Notes: generated by a model from the sequence alone, not told the origin. DNA of 64,000 nt from Plasticicumulans acidivorans (GCF_003182095.1 NZ_QGTJ01000013.1:57217-121216); one strand, 5' to 3'; positions 36,537 through 45,303 are shown, counted from the first letter of the stretch. Program-made: numbers and translations.

Positions 36537-36711
36537 GGCTGAGTCCAGGAAGCGCAACGGCCGCACAGCTTAATCGCCGCCGGCCATGCGCCCAAGGGAC
36601 ACCGTCGAGCCGGCCGCAGGCGTGCACTACGCTTGCCAACAGCGAGCGCGTGCCGCCCGCCGCGCATGCCGCGGGCCCGCCACCGCGGCCAGCCTGCAGG
36701 AGTTCATCACG

Positions 36712-37311
36712 ATGCCATCAAGACTCCGCCCGATCCTGCTGTCATTCGCGCTGGGGGCCGCCGCACCGCTCGCCAGCGCCCTGCCGATCAGCTACTACGC
36801 CGCGCTCGACGGCCCGGCGGAAGCGCCGCCCAACGCCTCCCCCGGCCACGGCAGCGCCTGGGTGACGATCGACACGGACGTCCATTCGCTGGCCGTCCAT
36901 ATCGTGTTCGCCGATCTGCTCGGCACCACCACCGCCGCACACATCCACGGCCCGACGGCCACCGCCGGCAGCGGCACCGCCGGCGTGATCACCTCGCTGC
37001 CAACCTTTGCCGGCTTCCCGCTCGGCGTCAGCAGCGGTATCTACGACGCCCTGTTCGACCTCGGTCTCGCCACCAGCTACAACCCGGCCTTCGTCACCGC
37101 CCTGGGCGGCAGCATCACCAGCGCCGAAGCCGCACTCGCCGATGCGCTCGCCGCCGGCACGAGCTACCTCAACATCCACAGCAGCCTGTTCCCCGGCGGC
37201 GAGATCCGCGGCTTTCTCGTGCAGCGCATTGCCGAGCCGGGTTCACTCGCCCTGCTGGCCGTCGGGGCCGGCCTCGGCGTGTTCCGCCGGCGCCGGACAC
37301 CGCGGCCGTAG
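36712..37311 (+). CDS. CHRD domain protein with PEP-CTERM anchor
   Basis: 199 residues from ATG 36712 with CAGGAG upstream. Signal peptide 1-24 (ends ASALP). The CHRD domain covers about 25-165, with AHIHGPTA near 82-89 and LNIHSSLFPGGEIRG near 151-166. The C-terminus AEPGSLALLAVGAGLGV followed by RRRR is a PEP-CTERM variant (EPGS instead of PEP). It should be exported and processed by an exosortase like the protein at 12174-14198. A weak sigma-54-like stretch upstream (36638-36653) lacks the -24 GG and was not called. Confidence 0.88.
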   Translation: MPSRLRPILLSFALGAAAPLASALPISYYAALDGPAEAPPNASPGHGSAWVTIDTDVHSLAVHIVFADLLGTTTAAHIHGPTATAGSGTAGVITSLPTFAGFPLGVSSGIYDALFDLGLATSYNPAFVTALGGSITSAEAALADALAAGTSYLNIHSSLFPGGEIRGFLVQRIAEPGSLALLAVGAGLGVFRRRRTPRP

Positions 37312-37362
37312 AGGCTCAGACGCCCGCGCCGGGCAGGCAGCAGGCTGCGGGCCGGTACCGCC

Positions 37363-37917
37363 TCAGGCGGACTTGCGTGGCGGCAGCATCCGCGTCAGCA
37401 CCGTGTCCTTGAGCATGAGGTGGTGATACAGCGCGGCCGCCATGTGCAAACCGACCAGCGCGATGATCAGGTTGCCGCCCAGCTCGTGCAGCTCCTTGAT
37501 GTCGTGGCCGAGCCCTTCGTCGGCGGTAAACGGGTTGGGCAGCTCGAACAGGCCGAATAAACCGACCGGTCGGCCGGCCAGTGACGAGGCCAGGTAGCCG
37601 CTCAGCGGCAGACCGATCATCAGCAGGTACAGCGCGACGACCATGCCGCCGGCCAGCTGCTGCTGCCAGCGCGGCCCCTCCGGCTGCTCGGGAACCGGGT
37701 TCAGCAGACGCCAGGCCAGGCGCAGCCACACCAGCGCGAACACCAGAACGCCACAGGATTTGTGCAGTTCCATCAGGAACGTGCGACCGCCGCTGTCCTT
37801 GGGAAAAATGTCGCGCACTTCGACGGCGGCGATCAGCAGCGCGATCAGCACGAACATGCCCCAGTGCAGGGCACGGGCGACCGCACCGTAGCGGTCTTCG
37901 GTATTGGTCAGACTCAT
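37363..37917 (-). CDS. cytochrome b561 family protein
   Basis: 184 residues from ATG 37917. Four membrane helices with haem-ligand histidines in ARALHWGMF (helix 1), LMELHKSCG (helix 2) and GLHMAAALYHHLMLKD (helix 4). These proteins move electrons from quinol in the inner membrane. An AGGGAGAA-type site precedes the ATG. It is convergent with the CHRD gene. Confidence 0.92.
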   Translation of the reverse strand: MSLTNTEDRYGAVARALHWGMFVLIALLIAAVEVRDIFPKDSGGRTFLMELHKSCGVLVFALVWLRLAWRLLNPVPEQPEGPRWQQQLAGGMVVALYLLMIGLPLSGYLASSLAGRPVGLFGLFELPNPFTADEGLGHDIKELHELGGNLIIALVGLHMAAALYHHLMLKDTVLTRMLPPRKSA

Positions 37918-38009
37918 CGGATTCTCCCTGAAAGCCCGCGGCACCGCCCCCGGCGCCGCGGCTAAAGACACCGTCAAGCCTGCGCCCGCGAGCTGAATGG
38001 AAGCTGAAT

Positions 38010-38897
38010 TCAGGCCGGGGAAAGCGAGAGCGGTGGCGGGGCGTCTTCGCGGCCGAAGCCTTCGCGAATATAGGCAACGAGCTGCTCACTGGCGGCATGC
38101 GGACGCGGGCCGCGCAGCACGCTGATGCTCGCGGTCGGCAGCGGCGGAAAGCCCTCCTCGGCGCGCAGCGCACGCACGCCGGCGGGCAGGACGCTGCGCC
38201 CGAGCACGGTCACCGCCAGCCCCGCGGACACCGCGGCGAGGATGCCGGTGGTGCTCGCGCTGGTATAGGCGATGCGATACGGGCGGCCGAGCTGGCTCAG
38301 CGCCGCCAGCGCCCAGTCGCGGAACACGCAGCCGGACTGGAACAGCGCCAGCGGCAGCGGATCGCACTCGTAGGCCAGGTGCCGCTCGGCGGCGGCCCAC
38401 ACCACCGGTTCGCGGCGCACCACCTCGCCGCCTTCGTTGCCCGGCGTACAGGTCACCAGCGCCAGATCGAGTTGATCTTCTGCCAGCAGCAGCCGCAGCT
38501 TGCTGCTCGGCTCACAGACGACGTTGACCATCACCCGCGGGTAGGTACGGGCGAAGCTGGCAAGGATTTCCGGCAGAAAGCGGTCGACGTAATCGTCGGG
38601 CGTGCCCAGGGACACCGTGCCGCTGAGGTCCGGGCGGGTCAGCGCGGCGATGGTTTCATCGTGCAGCTTGAGCAGGCGGCGGGCGTAGCCGAGCAGCGCC
38701 TCACCCTCGACGGTGAGCTGTACGCCGCGGCCCTCGCGGGCGAACAGCGTGCGATCGAGCACTTCCTCCAGCCGCCGCATCTGCATCGATACCGCCGACT
38801 GCGTGCGGTGCACCTGCGCCGCAGCCGCGGTGAAGCCGCCGTGATCGACGATGGCGACGAATGTGCGCAGCAGTTCGGGATCGAGATTGGCGGACAT
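38010..38897 (-). CDS. LysR family transcriptional regulator
   Basis: 295 residues from ATG 38897, with GGAG nine bases upstream. The helix-turn-helix is at about 5-65 (LLRTFVAIVDHGGFTAAAAQVHRTQSAVS region) and the periplasmic-binding-like sensor domain at about 90-290. It is divergent from the DUF1127 gene at 39016, and the shared 118-bp region contains a T-N11-A inverted repeat, as expected for autoregulation by LysR proteins. Effector unknown. Confidence 0.93.
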   Translation of the reverse strand: MSANLDPELLRTFVAIVDHGGFTAAAAQVHRTQSAVSMQMRRLEEVLDRTLFAREGRGVQLTVEGEALLGYARRLLKLHDETIAALTRPDLSGTVSLGTPDDYVDRFLPEILASFARTYPRVMVNVVCEPSSKLRLLLAEDQLDLALVTCTPGNEGGEVVRREPVVWAAAERHLAYECDPLPLALFQSGCVFRDWALAALSQLGRPYRIAYTSASTTGILAAVSAGLAVTVLGRSVLPAGVRALRAEEGFPPLPTASISVLRGPRPHAASEQLVAYIREGFGREDAPPPLSLSPA

Positions 38898-38948
38898 CGG
38901 CAGGTGCTCCACGACTCATCAGCAGTATCGATCGATCATATAAAACCT

Positions 38949-38963
38949 ATTCGTTGGATGAAT
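38949..38963. promoter_or_regulatory. LysR-type T-N11-A box
   Basis: ATTC at 38949-38952 and GAAT at 38960-38963 are complementary arms around GTTGGAT, with T38950 and A38962 in exact T-N11-A spacing. It lies between the lysR and DUF1127 starts (52 and 53 bases away). Confidence 0.55.
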
Positions 38964-39015
38964 CAATCCACATCATCCAAGCTGTCCTCAAGCCACCAAG
39001 CACGAGGACAATCTC

Positions 39016-39246
39016 ATGATTTACGAAGAAGTTTTACCTCAAACGTCAGCGCTCGCCCGGGTTCCGGGCATATCGCAGCGCATCTATCGCGCGTTGCGCC
39101 GGGGCGTCGCCACGGCCGTGCGCTGGTTCCACCGCTACCAGCAGCGGCGTGCCCTGCTCTACCTCGATGCGCACCTGCTCAAGGATATCGGCGTTAGCCG
39201 CAGCGAAGCGCTGGAGGAAGGCTGCAAGCCGTTCTGGCGGGACTGA
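39016..39246 (+). CDS. DUF1127 domain small protein
   Basis: 76 residues. The DUF1127 signature fills the C-terminal half: a basic helix (VRWFHRYQQRRAL) then LDAHLLKDIGVSRSEALEEG. These arginine-rich proteins are short; in some alphaproteobacteria they bind RNA or affect phosphate and carbon metabolism. Divergent from the LysR gene and probably its target. Confidence 0.88.
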   Translation: MIYEEVLPQTSALARVPGISQRIYRALRRGVATAVRWFHRYQQRRALLYLDAHLLKDIGVSRSEALEEGCKPFWRD

Positions 39247-39303
39247 GACCGCAGCGCCCGCAGCCTGCGCTAGAGTAGTCGCTCCGCCTGCAGGAACCGA
39301 TCG

Positions 39304-40191
39304 ATGAACGCCCCGCTGCCGAGCCGTGACGGCGTCGCGCCGAGCTGCTTCCAGGTACCGGAAACACTGAACGGCCCCCTGCTCGAAGTGCTGTGCACGG
39401 CGTTTCCGGCCGTGCCGGCAGCGAGCTGGCGGCAGCGGCTCGCGCGTGGCGAGGTTGCCGCCGCGGACGGACGCCGGCTCGATGCCGGCACGCCGGTCCG
39501 CCCGGGTCTGCAGGTTTTTTATTACCGCGAACCGGCACCGGAAACACCGGTGCCATTCCGTGAACAGGTGCTGTATCGCGACCCGCACCTGCTGGTCGTC
39601 GACAAGCCGCATTTTCTGGCGGTCGTCCCCGCCGGTCGCCATCTGCACGAAACCCTGCTGGTACGCCTGCGCCGCAGCCTCGGCCTCGACGCGCTGGTGC
39701 CGCTGCATCGCATCGACCGCGAAACGGCCGGGCTGGTGGTGTTCTCGCTGAACCCGGCCAGCCGCGGCCTCTACAGCCAGCTGTTCCCGCAGCGTGCGGT
39801 GCGCAAGACTTATCTGGCGCTGGCACCGACACAGGCACAGCCGCCGCTGCCCGCGCTCTACCGCAGCCGCCTGGTACCCGGCGAGCCGTTTTTTCGCATG
39901 CAGGAAGTCGCCGGCGAGCCCAACGCCGAAACGCGGATCGAACGCCTCGATGCCCGCGGCACCCACAGCCTGTATCGACTCGAACCGCTGAGCGGGCGCA
40001 AACACCAGTTGCGGGTGCAGATGGCCGCGCTCGGCCGGGCGATCGTCAACGACCGCCTGTACCCGCTCTGCGCGCCTGCGGATGCAGATGATTTTTCACG
40101 GCCGCTGCAATTGCTGGCCAGTGAGCTGGAATTTCGCGATCCGCTCACCGGCGGCCTGCGGCATTTCACCAGCCGGTTCGAGCTGCAGTAA
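39304..40191 (+). CDS. RluA-family pseudouridine synthase
   Basis: 295 residues. The catalytic aspartate lies in LHRIDRETAGLVVFS near residue 138. QRAVRKTYLAL and ETRIERLD are typical later motifs, and LSGRKHQLRVQMAALG closes the core. An N-terminal extension of about 75 residues includes an S4-like region (ASWRQRLARGEVAADGR pattern). It isomerises uridine in rRNA or tRNA; the exact site cannot be read from sequence. Starts 58 bases after the DUF1127 stop. Confidence 0.92.
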   Translation: MNAPLPSRDGVAPSCFQVPETLNGPLLEVLCTAFPAVPAASWRQRLARGEVAAADGRRLDAGTPVRPGLQVFYYREPAPETPVPFREQVLYRDPHLLVVDKPHFLAVVPAGRHLHETLLVRLRRSLGLDALVPLHRIDRETAGLVVFSLNPASRGLYSQLFPQRAVRKTYLALAPTQAQPPLPALYRSRLVPGEPFFRMQEVAGEPNAETRIERLDARGTHSLYRLEPLSGRKHQLRVQMAALGRAIVNDRLYPLCAPADADDFSRPLQLLASELEFRDPLTGGLRHFTSRFELQ

Positions 40192-40363
40192 ACGCTCGCA
40201 CTCACGCAACCCACTGAACCACCATTCGTTAAAGCTTGCATCCCCCGACGTGAAAGCCCCACAGATATCGACTACAACCGCATAATTTTCCCGTCGGAAG
40301 CAGGGCGGCATGCCGACTGTCTCGATCCAAAACAATCGCCTGGGTTACGGGCTGGAGGTCAGT

Positions 40364-40780
40364 ATGGGAATGCAGCCTGTCGAGTTTTCTTATGAGTCAC
40401 CGCAGTGGGGCGGCCTGTTGGAAGCACTGGCCTGGCATCCGGGACATATGCCCTCCCGCCTCCCGCGGGCACTGGTGTTCGGCATCGAGCAGGCCGGCGC
40501 CCGTGAACGCATCGAATGCCTGCTCGCCAGCGGCTATGAGGTGATCTGCGCCAGCGGCACGGAAATGCTGCCACTGTGGTTCGAACAACTGGCGGTCGAC
40601 GCCGACTTCGACGCACGGCTGATCGATGTCTCCCTCGTCGTCGACGACGAGCAGGCACGCCAGAACCTGATCAAGCTCTACCGCCCGCTGCGGATCCATG
40701 ACTTCAGCGCCAGTGCACTGCCTGCCGTGGAATTCCTCAGCCACGCCGGTCAGTCCGTGCTGCCTGCCTACCGCAGCTGA
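40364..40780 (+). CDS. unknown protein, possibly receiver-like fold
   Basis: 138 residues from ATG 40364; ATG 40370 is equally possible, since GGAGGT at 40354-40359 is four bases from the first and ten from the second. I do not recognise a family. The order ALVFGIE, a helix ARERIECLLASGYEVICASG, a LIDVSLVVDDEQARQ stretch and a final VEFLSHAG resembles the beta-alpha pattern of a response-regulator receiver that has lost its acidic pocket. That is inference. No signal peptide. An intrinsic terminator follows, so it is a single-gene unit. Confidence 0.6.
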   Translation: MGMQPVEFSYESPQWGGLLEALAWHPGHMPSRLPRALVFGIEQAGARERIECLLASGYEVICASGTEMLPLWFEQLAVDADFDARLIDVSLVVDDEQARQNLIKLYRPLRIHDFSASALPAVEFLSHAGQSVLPAYRS

Positions 40781-40820
40781 GCCGGCAGCAGCAGGCACCA
40801 TTCTTGCTTGAGTGTGGACA

Positions 40821-40848
40821 ATGCCGGGCAATGGCCGCCCGGCATTTT
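40821..40848 (+). terminator. intrinsic terminator after the unknown gene
   Basis: ATGCCGGGC (40821-40829) and GCCCGGCAT (40837-40845) are perfect 9-bp arms with a 7-nt loop, followed by a short T-run. Confidence 0.88.
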
Positions 40849-40913
40849 GGCGCGCAACCGCAATGCCGTCGCCAAGCTATTGAACCAAAACCACATTTAG
40901 ACGAGAATCCGCC

Positions 40914-41132
40914 ATGTCTATCAAGGACATCCGGGCCTTTTCCGACAAGGCCAAAACCGACACTGAGCTCGGTGAAAAACTGAAATCCTGCCAGAAACTG
41001 CGTGAGCTGCTGACGCTTGCGCGCGAATCCGGCTTCGAGCTCGACGAGGTCGAGCTGTATCCACCGAACGAGCCGCAGTTCAGCGCCGACCAGCTGTCCG
41101 AGAAGCTCGGCAAGGCGCTGCTGCGCGCCTGA
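40914..41132 (+). CDS. Nif11-like domain protein
   Basis: 72 residues. MSIKDIRAFSDKAKTDTELG and the later LTLARESGFELDEVEL match the Nif11 domain over almost its full length. This domain occurs in nitrogen-fixation regions and as leader of ribosomal peptide precursors. Here the C-terminal 15 residues (SADQLSEKLGKALLRA) lack a double-glycine site and any cysteine-rich core, and no maturase is adjacent. It therefore looks like a free-standing Nif11 protein, not a peptide precursor. It has its own terminators on both sides. Confidence 0.85.
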   Translation: MSIKDIRAFSDKAKTDTELGEKLKSCQKLRELLTLARESGFELDEVELYPPNEPQFSADQLSEKLGKALLRA

Positions 41133-41160
41133 GGCCGTCTGCGCCAGAGCGGCAGACCAC

Positions 41161-41192
41161 GGGCGCCAGTGTCATCCGGCGCCCATTTTTTT
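41161..41192 (+). terminator. intrinsic terminator after the Nif11 gene
   Basis: GGGCGCC (41161-41167) and GGCGCCC (41178-41184) pair around a 10-nt loop, followed by seven T residues (41186-41192). It lies just before the convergent putA stop (41202). Confidence 0.88.
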
Positions 41193-41201
41193 GCCCGTGA
41201 T

Positions 41202-44200
41202 TCAGTCCTCACCGAGCGTCATCAGCGCGGCGTTACCACCGGATGCGGTGGTATTGACGCTGACCGTGCGCTCGACGGCGAAGCGCTGCAGGTAGTGCGG
41301 CCCGCCCGCCTTCGGCCCGGTGCCGGACAGGCCCTCGCCGCCGAACGGCTGCACTCCGACCACCGCGCCGATGATCGAGCGGTTGACGTAGCAGTTACCG
41401 GCCCGCACCCGCTCCAGCACCGCGCGGATGGTGCTGTCGATGCGTGAGTGGATGCCGAAGGTCAACCCGTAGCCGCCGGCATTGAGCGCATCGAGCGTGC
41501 GTTCCAGTTCGCCGGTACGCCAGCGCACCACATGCAGGATCGGACCGAAGAACTCGCGATCGAGCGCTGTGACCGCAGGGATTTCCCAGGCCTGCGGCGC
41601 CAGGAAATGCCCGCGCAGGCCATCCGCCAGCGTACAGCGATAGATCAGCCGCCCGGCACCGGCCTCCAGCTCGGCCACGTGCGCCGCCAGCCCGGCGAGC
41701 GCCTCGGCATCGATCAGCGGGCCGACGTCGGTGCTGAGCGCAAGCGGATCACCGATGCGCAGCTCCGCCATCGCGCCGCCGAGCATCGTCAGCAGACGCT
41801 CGGCGACATCGTCCTGCACCAGCAGCAGGCGCAGGGCCGAGCAGCGCTGGCCGGCGCTGCGAAATGCCGAGGTGATGACGTCCTCGACCACCTGCTCCGG
41901 CAACGCCGAGGAATCGACGACCAGCGCATTGAGGCCGCCGGTCTCGGCGATCAGCGGCACGATCGGCCCGTTCTTCGCCGCCAGGCGGCGGTTGATCGCC
42001 CAGGCGGTCGCCGTGCTGCCGGTGAAGGCGACACCGGCGATGCGCACGTCGTCGACCAGCGCGGCACCGACATTGCCGTCGCCCGGCAGCAGCTGCAGCG
42101 CATCGACCGGCACGCCAGCGGCATGCAGCAGGCGCACGGCGACGGCGGCGATCAGCGGCGTCTGCTCGGCCGGCTTGGCGATGACGGTATTGCCGGTAAC
42201 CAGCGCCGCGGCGATCTGCCCGCTGAAGATCGCCAGCGGGAAGTTCCACGGCGAGATGCAGGCGAATACGCCGCGACCGCGCCATTCCAGGCGGTTGCTC
42301 TCGCCGGTCGGCCCCGGCAGCTCGATCGGCGCAGCGAAGCCGGCGCGTGCGCGGGCGGCGTAGTAGCGGCAGAAATCCACCGCCTCGCGCAGCTCGGCGA
42401 TGGCATCGGCCAGCGTCTTGCCGGCTTCGCGCTGCAGCAGGGACAGCAGCACCGCGCGCTCGCTCTCGAAGCGTTCGGCGGCACGCTCCAGGCAGGCCGC
42501 CCGCTCGGCAGCCGGCGTCGCATCCCACAGCGCGAACGCCCGCCAGGCGCGCTCGACCGCCTGCGCCAGCTGCGCCGGCTGCGTATCGACGACGCTGCCG
42601 AGCGCCTCGCCGCTGGCCGGATTGCGCAGCTCCGCACTGGCCGGCCCGGCGGTGAGCTGGCCACCGATCAGCGGCGCCGCGCTCCACGCCCGCCCGGCGA
42701 GGGCATCGAGCTCACGGCTCAGCGCACTCAGCTGGGTCACGTCGGAGAGATCGACACCGGCCGAGTTGCGCCGCTCCGCCCCGTACAGCGCCGCCGGCAG
42801 CGGGATGCGCGGGTGGGCAAACTGCTCGAAGGCGGCGACGGTGGCCGCCGGATCGGCGATCAGCGCATCGATCGGTGCCTGCTCGTCGACCAGGCGGTTG
42901 ACGAAGCTGTTGTTCGAGCCGTTTTCCAGCAATCGGCGCACCAGATAGGCGAGCAGATCCTCGTGCGAACCGACCGGCGCATAGATGCGGCAGGGAATAC
43001 CGAGTTTTTCGGTGAATTGCGCGTGCAGCGCCTCGCCCATGCCGTGCAGGCGCTGGAACTCGAAGGGCGTGCCGTCGGCGAGCTCGAAAATGCTCGCCGC
43101 GGTCTGCGCGTTATGCGTGGCGAACTGCGGGTAGATGACCTCGGGCACGGCGAGCAGGCGGCGGGCGCAGGCGAGGTAGGAAACGTCGCTGTTGGCCTTG
43201 CGCGTGAACACCGGGTAGCCGTCGAGACCGCGCTCCTGCGCGCGCTTGACCTCGCTGTCCCAGTAGGCGCCCTTGACCAGCCGCACCGTCAGCCGCCGCC
43301 CCTGGCCGGCCGCGGTCGCGATCAGCCAGTCGATGAACGGCCGCGCACGCTTCTGGTAGGCCTGCACCGCGAGGCCGAAGCCTTCCCAGCCGGCGAAGGC
43401 CGGATCGCGGACGATCTGCGCGATGATCTCGGCGGACAGGTCCAGACGATCGGCCTCCTCGGCGTCGATCGTGAAGTTGATGTCGGCATCGCGGGCGATG
43501 GCGGCCAGATGGCGCACACGCGCCGCAAGTTCGGCACAGGCGCGCTCGCCCTGTGCCAGCTCGTAGCGCGGATGCAACGCCGAAAGCTTGATCGAAATAC
43601 CGTTGGCCACGCGCGGGCCGCGGCCGGCGGCGTCCTGGCCGATCGCGCGGATCGCCCGTTCGTAGTCGTGCAGGTAGCGCTCGGCATCGAGGGCGGTGCG
43701 CGCCGACTCGCCGAGCATGTCGAAGGAATGGCAGTAGCCGCGCTGCATATTGTCGCGCGCACGCTTGAGCGCCTCCTCGATGGTGCGCCCCATGACGAAC
43801 TGGCGGCCGAGGATGCGCATCGCCTGCGTCACCGCCTGGCGAATCAGCGGCTCGCCGCTGCGGGCGATCAGCCGGCGCAGCACGGTGCTCGCGCCATCGC
43901 GCTCGAAGCGCAGGAAGCGGCCGGTCAGCATCAGCCCCCAGGTCGAGGCGTTGACGAAAGCCGATTCCGACTGGCCGAGGTGGCGCGACCAGTCGGCACT
44001 GCCGATCTTGTCGCGGATCAGCGCATCGCGGGTGGCGGCATCGGGTACGCGCAGCAGCGCCTCGGCCAGGCACATCAGCACGATGCCCTCCTGACTGGAG
44101 AGCTGGTACTGGTGCATGAACGCATCGATGCCGCTGCCTTCGGTACTCTTGGCGCGGACTTCGCGGACCAGACCGCGGGCGCGCTCGGCGATGCGGTCGC

Positions 44201-44327
44201 GCAGTGCCGCCGGCAAGGTTGCCTCTTTGAGCAGCTCGGCGACGACACCGCTCTCGTCGGCACGATACGCTGCGAGCACGGCGGCGTAGGCCGGGTCGCG
44301 GGCGGGTTCGGGGGTATGGAATCGCAT
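41202..44327 (-). CDS. putA: bifunctional proline dehydrogenase / P5C dehydrogenase PutA
   Basis: 1041 residues. The N-terminal arm and FAD-binding proline dehydrogenase barrel cover about 60-460 (RLVKGAYWDSEVKRAQERG, QFATHNAQTAAS). The NAD-dependent aldehyde dehydrogenase covers about 540-1030, with FACISPWNFPLAIFSG, the catalytic cysteine in SAGQRCSALRLL, and PFGGEGLSGTGPKAGG. It turns proline into glutamate with intramolecular channelling of the intermediate. The ribbon-helix-helix DNA-binding domain that makes E. coli PutA (about 1320 residues) its own repressor is absent, and so is the extra C-terminal domain of longer forms. Control presumably falls to the divergent Lrp-type gene. Confidence 0.96.
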   Translation of the reverse strand: MRFHTPEPARDPAYAAVLAAYRADESGVVAELLKEATLPAALRDRIAERARGLVREVRAKSTEGSGIDAFMHQYQLSSQEGIVLMCLAEALLRVPDAATRDALIRDKIGSADWSRHLGQSESAFVNASTWGLMLTGRFLRFERDGASTVLRRLIARSGEPLIRQAVTQAMRILGRQFVMGRTIEEALKRARDNMQRGYCHSFDMLGESARTALDAERYLHDYERAIRAIGQDAAGRGPRVANGISIKLSALHPRYELAQGERACAELAARVRHLAAIARDADINFTIDAEEADRLDLSAEIIAQIVRDPAFAGWEGFGLAVQAYQKRARPFIDWLIATAAGQGRRLTVRLVKGAYWDSEVKRAQERGLDGYPVFTRKANSDVSYLACARRLLAVPEVIYPQFATHNAQTAASIFELADGTPFEFQRLHGMGEALHAQFTEKLGIPCRIYAPVGSHEDLLAYLVRRLLENGSNNSFVNRLVDEQAPIDALIADPAATVAAFEQFAHPRIPLPAALYGAERRNSAGVDLSDVTQLSALSRELDALAGRAWSAAPLIGGQLTAGPASAELRNPASGEALGSVVDTQPAQLAQAVERAWRAFALWDATPAAERAACLERAAERFESERAVLLSLLQREAGKTLADAIAELREAVDFCRYYAARARAGFAAPIELPGPTGESNRLEWRGRGVFACISPWNFPLAIFSGQIAAALVTGNTVIAKPAEQTPLIAAVAVRLLHAAGVPVDALQLLPGDGNVGAALVDDVRIAGVAFTGSTATAWAINRRLAAKNGPIVPLIAETGGLNALVVDSSALPEQVVEDVITSAFRSAGQRCSALRLLLVQDDVAERLLTMLGGAMAELRIGDPLALSTDVGPLIDAEALAGLAAHVAELEAGAGRLIYRCTLADGLRGHFLAPQAWEIPAVTALDREFFGPILHVVRWRTGELERTLDALNAGGYGLTFGIHSRIDSTIRAVLERVRAGNCYVNRSIIGAVVGVQPFGGEGLSGTGPKAGGPHYLQRFAVERTVSVNTTASGGNAALMTLGED

Positions 44328-44449
44328 GGCTCGCTCCTCGGCAATTCGCCGTCAACGATGCCAGCATAAGAATGACGCGGCAGAACAACTGTCGGATTTG
44401 AAGCCCGGTCACCTAACGAAATAACGGGCGTGGAGGAGGATTTACCACC

Positions 44450-44920
44450 ATGAAGACCCGGCCGCTGGACCGCATCGACCGCCAGATCCTGCGCATCCTG
44501 CAGCAGGACGGACGCATCGCGAACGTCGACCTCGCTGCCCGCGTCAACCTCTCGCCACCGCCCTGCCTGGAGCGTGTGCGCCGCCTCGAACGCGAGGGCT
44601 ACATCCTCGGCTATCGTGCCGAGCTCGACCCCGAGCGCCTGGGCTGCAGTCTGCTGATCTACGTGACCATCACCCTCGATCGCACCACCACCGACGTGTT
44701 CACACGCTTTGCCGGTGCGATCAACGAGATCCCGGAAGTGCTCGAATGCAATATGGTGGCCGGCGGCTTCGACTACATCATCAAGCTGCGCTGTGCCGAC
44801 ATGGCCGCCTACCGCTCACTGCTCGGCGATTGCCTCGCCACGCTGCCCGGCGTGCTGCAGACGCATACCTACGTGGTCATGGATGAAGTCCGCCGCGACG
44901 GCGCACTGCCGCTCGACTGA
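44450..44920 (+). CDS. Lrp/AsnC family regulator (PutR-like)
   Basis: 156 residues from ATG 44450, with GGAGGA upstream. The AsnC helix-turn-helix is at about 8-60 (NVDLAARVNLSPPPCLERVRRLE, seen as DLAARVNLSPPPC then ERVRRLEREGY), and the RAM ligand-binding domain at about 70-145 with GGFDYIIKLRCAD. Divergent from putA, 122 bp apart. In many proteobacteria an Lrp-type activator beside putA responds to proline; that role is inferred here. Confidence 0.92.
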   Translation: MKTRPLDRIDRQILRILQQDGRIANVDLAARVNLSPPPCLERVRRLEREGYILGYRAELDPERLGCSLLIYVTITLDRTTTDVFTRFAGAINEIPEVLECNMVAGGFDYIIKLRCADMAAYRSLLGDCLATLPGVLQTHTYVVMDEVRRDGALPLD

Positions 44921-44926
44921 AAACCG

Positions 44927-45241
44927 CTACCAGCGGTGCGGCGGCGGGCCGTGATGCCAGCCGCCGGAGGAATGACCGAACCAGCCGCCGATGATCACCG
45001 GCGGCGGCGCCACGTAGACCGGCGCCGGCGCGTAATAGCGCGGTGCCGCATAGACCGGCTCCGGAGCGTAATAGCGCGGCGCCGCGTAGACCGGTGGACC
45101 GACATAACGCGGCCCGACGTAAATCGGCGCCGGATCGATGACACAACCGCCGACGCCGACCGCCAGCAGCGCCGCGGCCAGCAGCCGCGGCAGCAGGCGA
45201 CGATGAAGCGTGTTGACCGGGACATTCCCGACCGTATCCAT
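44927..45241 (-). CDS. small Pro/Tyr-repeat lipoprotein
   Basis: 104 residues from ATG 45241, with GGAGGG before it. A lipobox VGGC ends the signal sequence near residue 33, so the mature protein is about 72 residues. The mature part is a low-complexity repeat: PVYAAPRYYAPEP then PVYAAPRYYAPAP, flanked by YVGP and YVAP units, and a C-terminal Gly/His/Trp/Pro tail (GGWHHGPPPHRW). It resembles YXWGXW-type or virulence-associated lipoproteins of unknown function. Outer-membrane location is likely. Confidence 0.75.
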   Translation of the reverse strand: MDTVGNVPVNTLHRRLLPRLLAAALLAVGVGGCVIDPAPIYVGPRYVGPPVYAAPRYYAPEPVYAAPRYYAPAPVYVAPPPVIIGGWFGHSSGGWHHGPPPHRW

Positions 45242-45303
45242 GATGACCCTCCGCAAACCGGCACAGGACTCGGTGTGCGCCAAGGCTTGGAGTCCAGCGT
45301 CGC

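Noticed and set aside
36638..36653. sigma-54-like sequence before the CHRD/PEP-CTERM gene
   Set aside because: TTGC is present but the -24 GG is TG and further positions fail, so it is not strong enough to call.
40914..41132. ribosomally made peptide precursor (Nif11 leader)
   Set aside because: No double-glycine cleavage site, no Cys/Ser/Thr-rich core and no modifying enzyme in the neighbourhood.
41448..44369. 973-codon plus-strand frame opposite putA
   Set aside because: Antisense shadow; low-complexity product, while putA carries all catalytic motifs.
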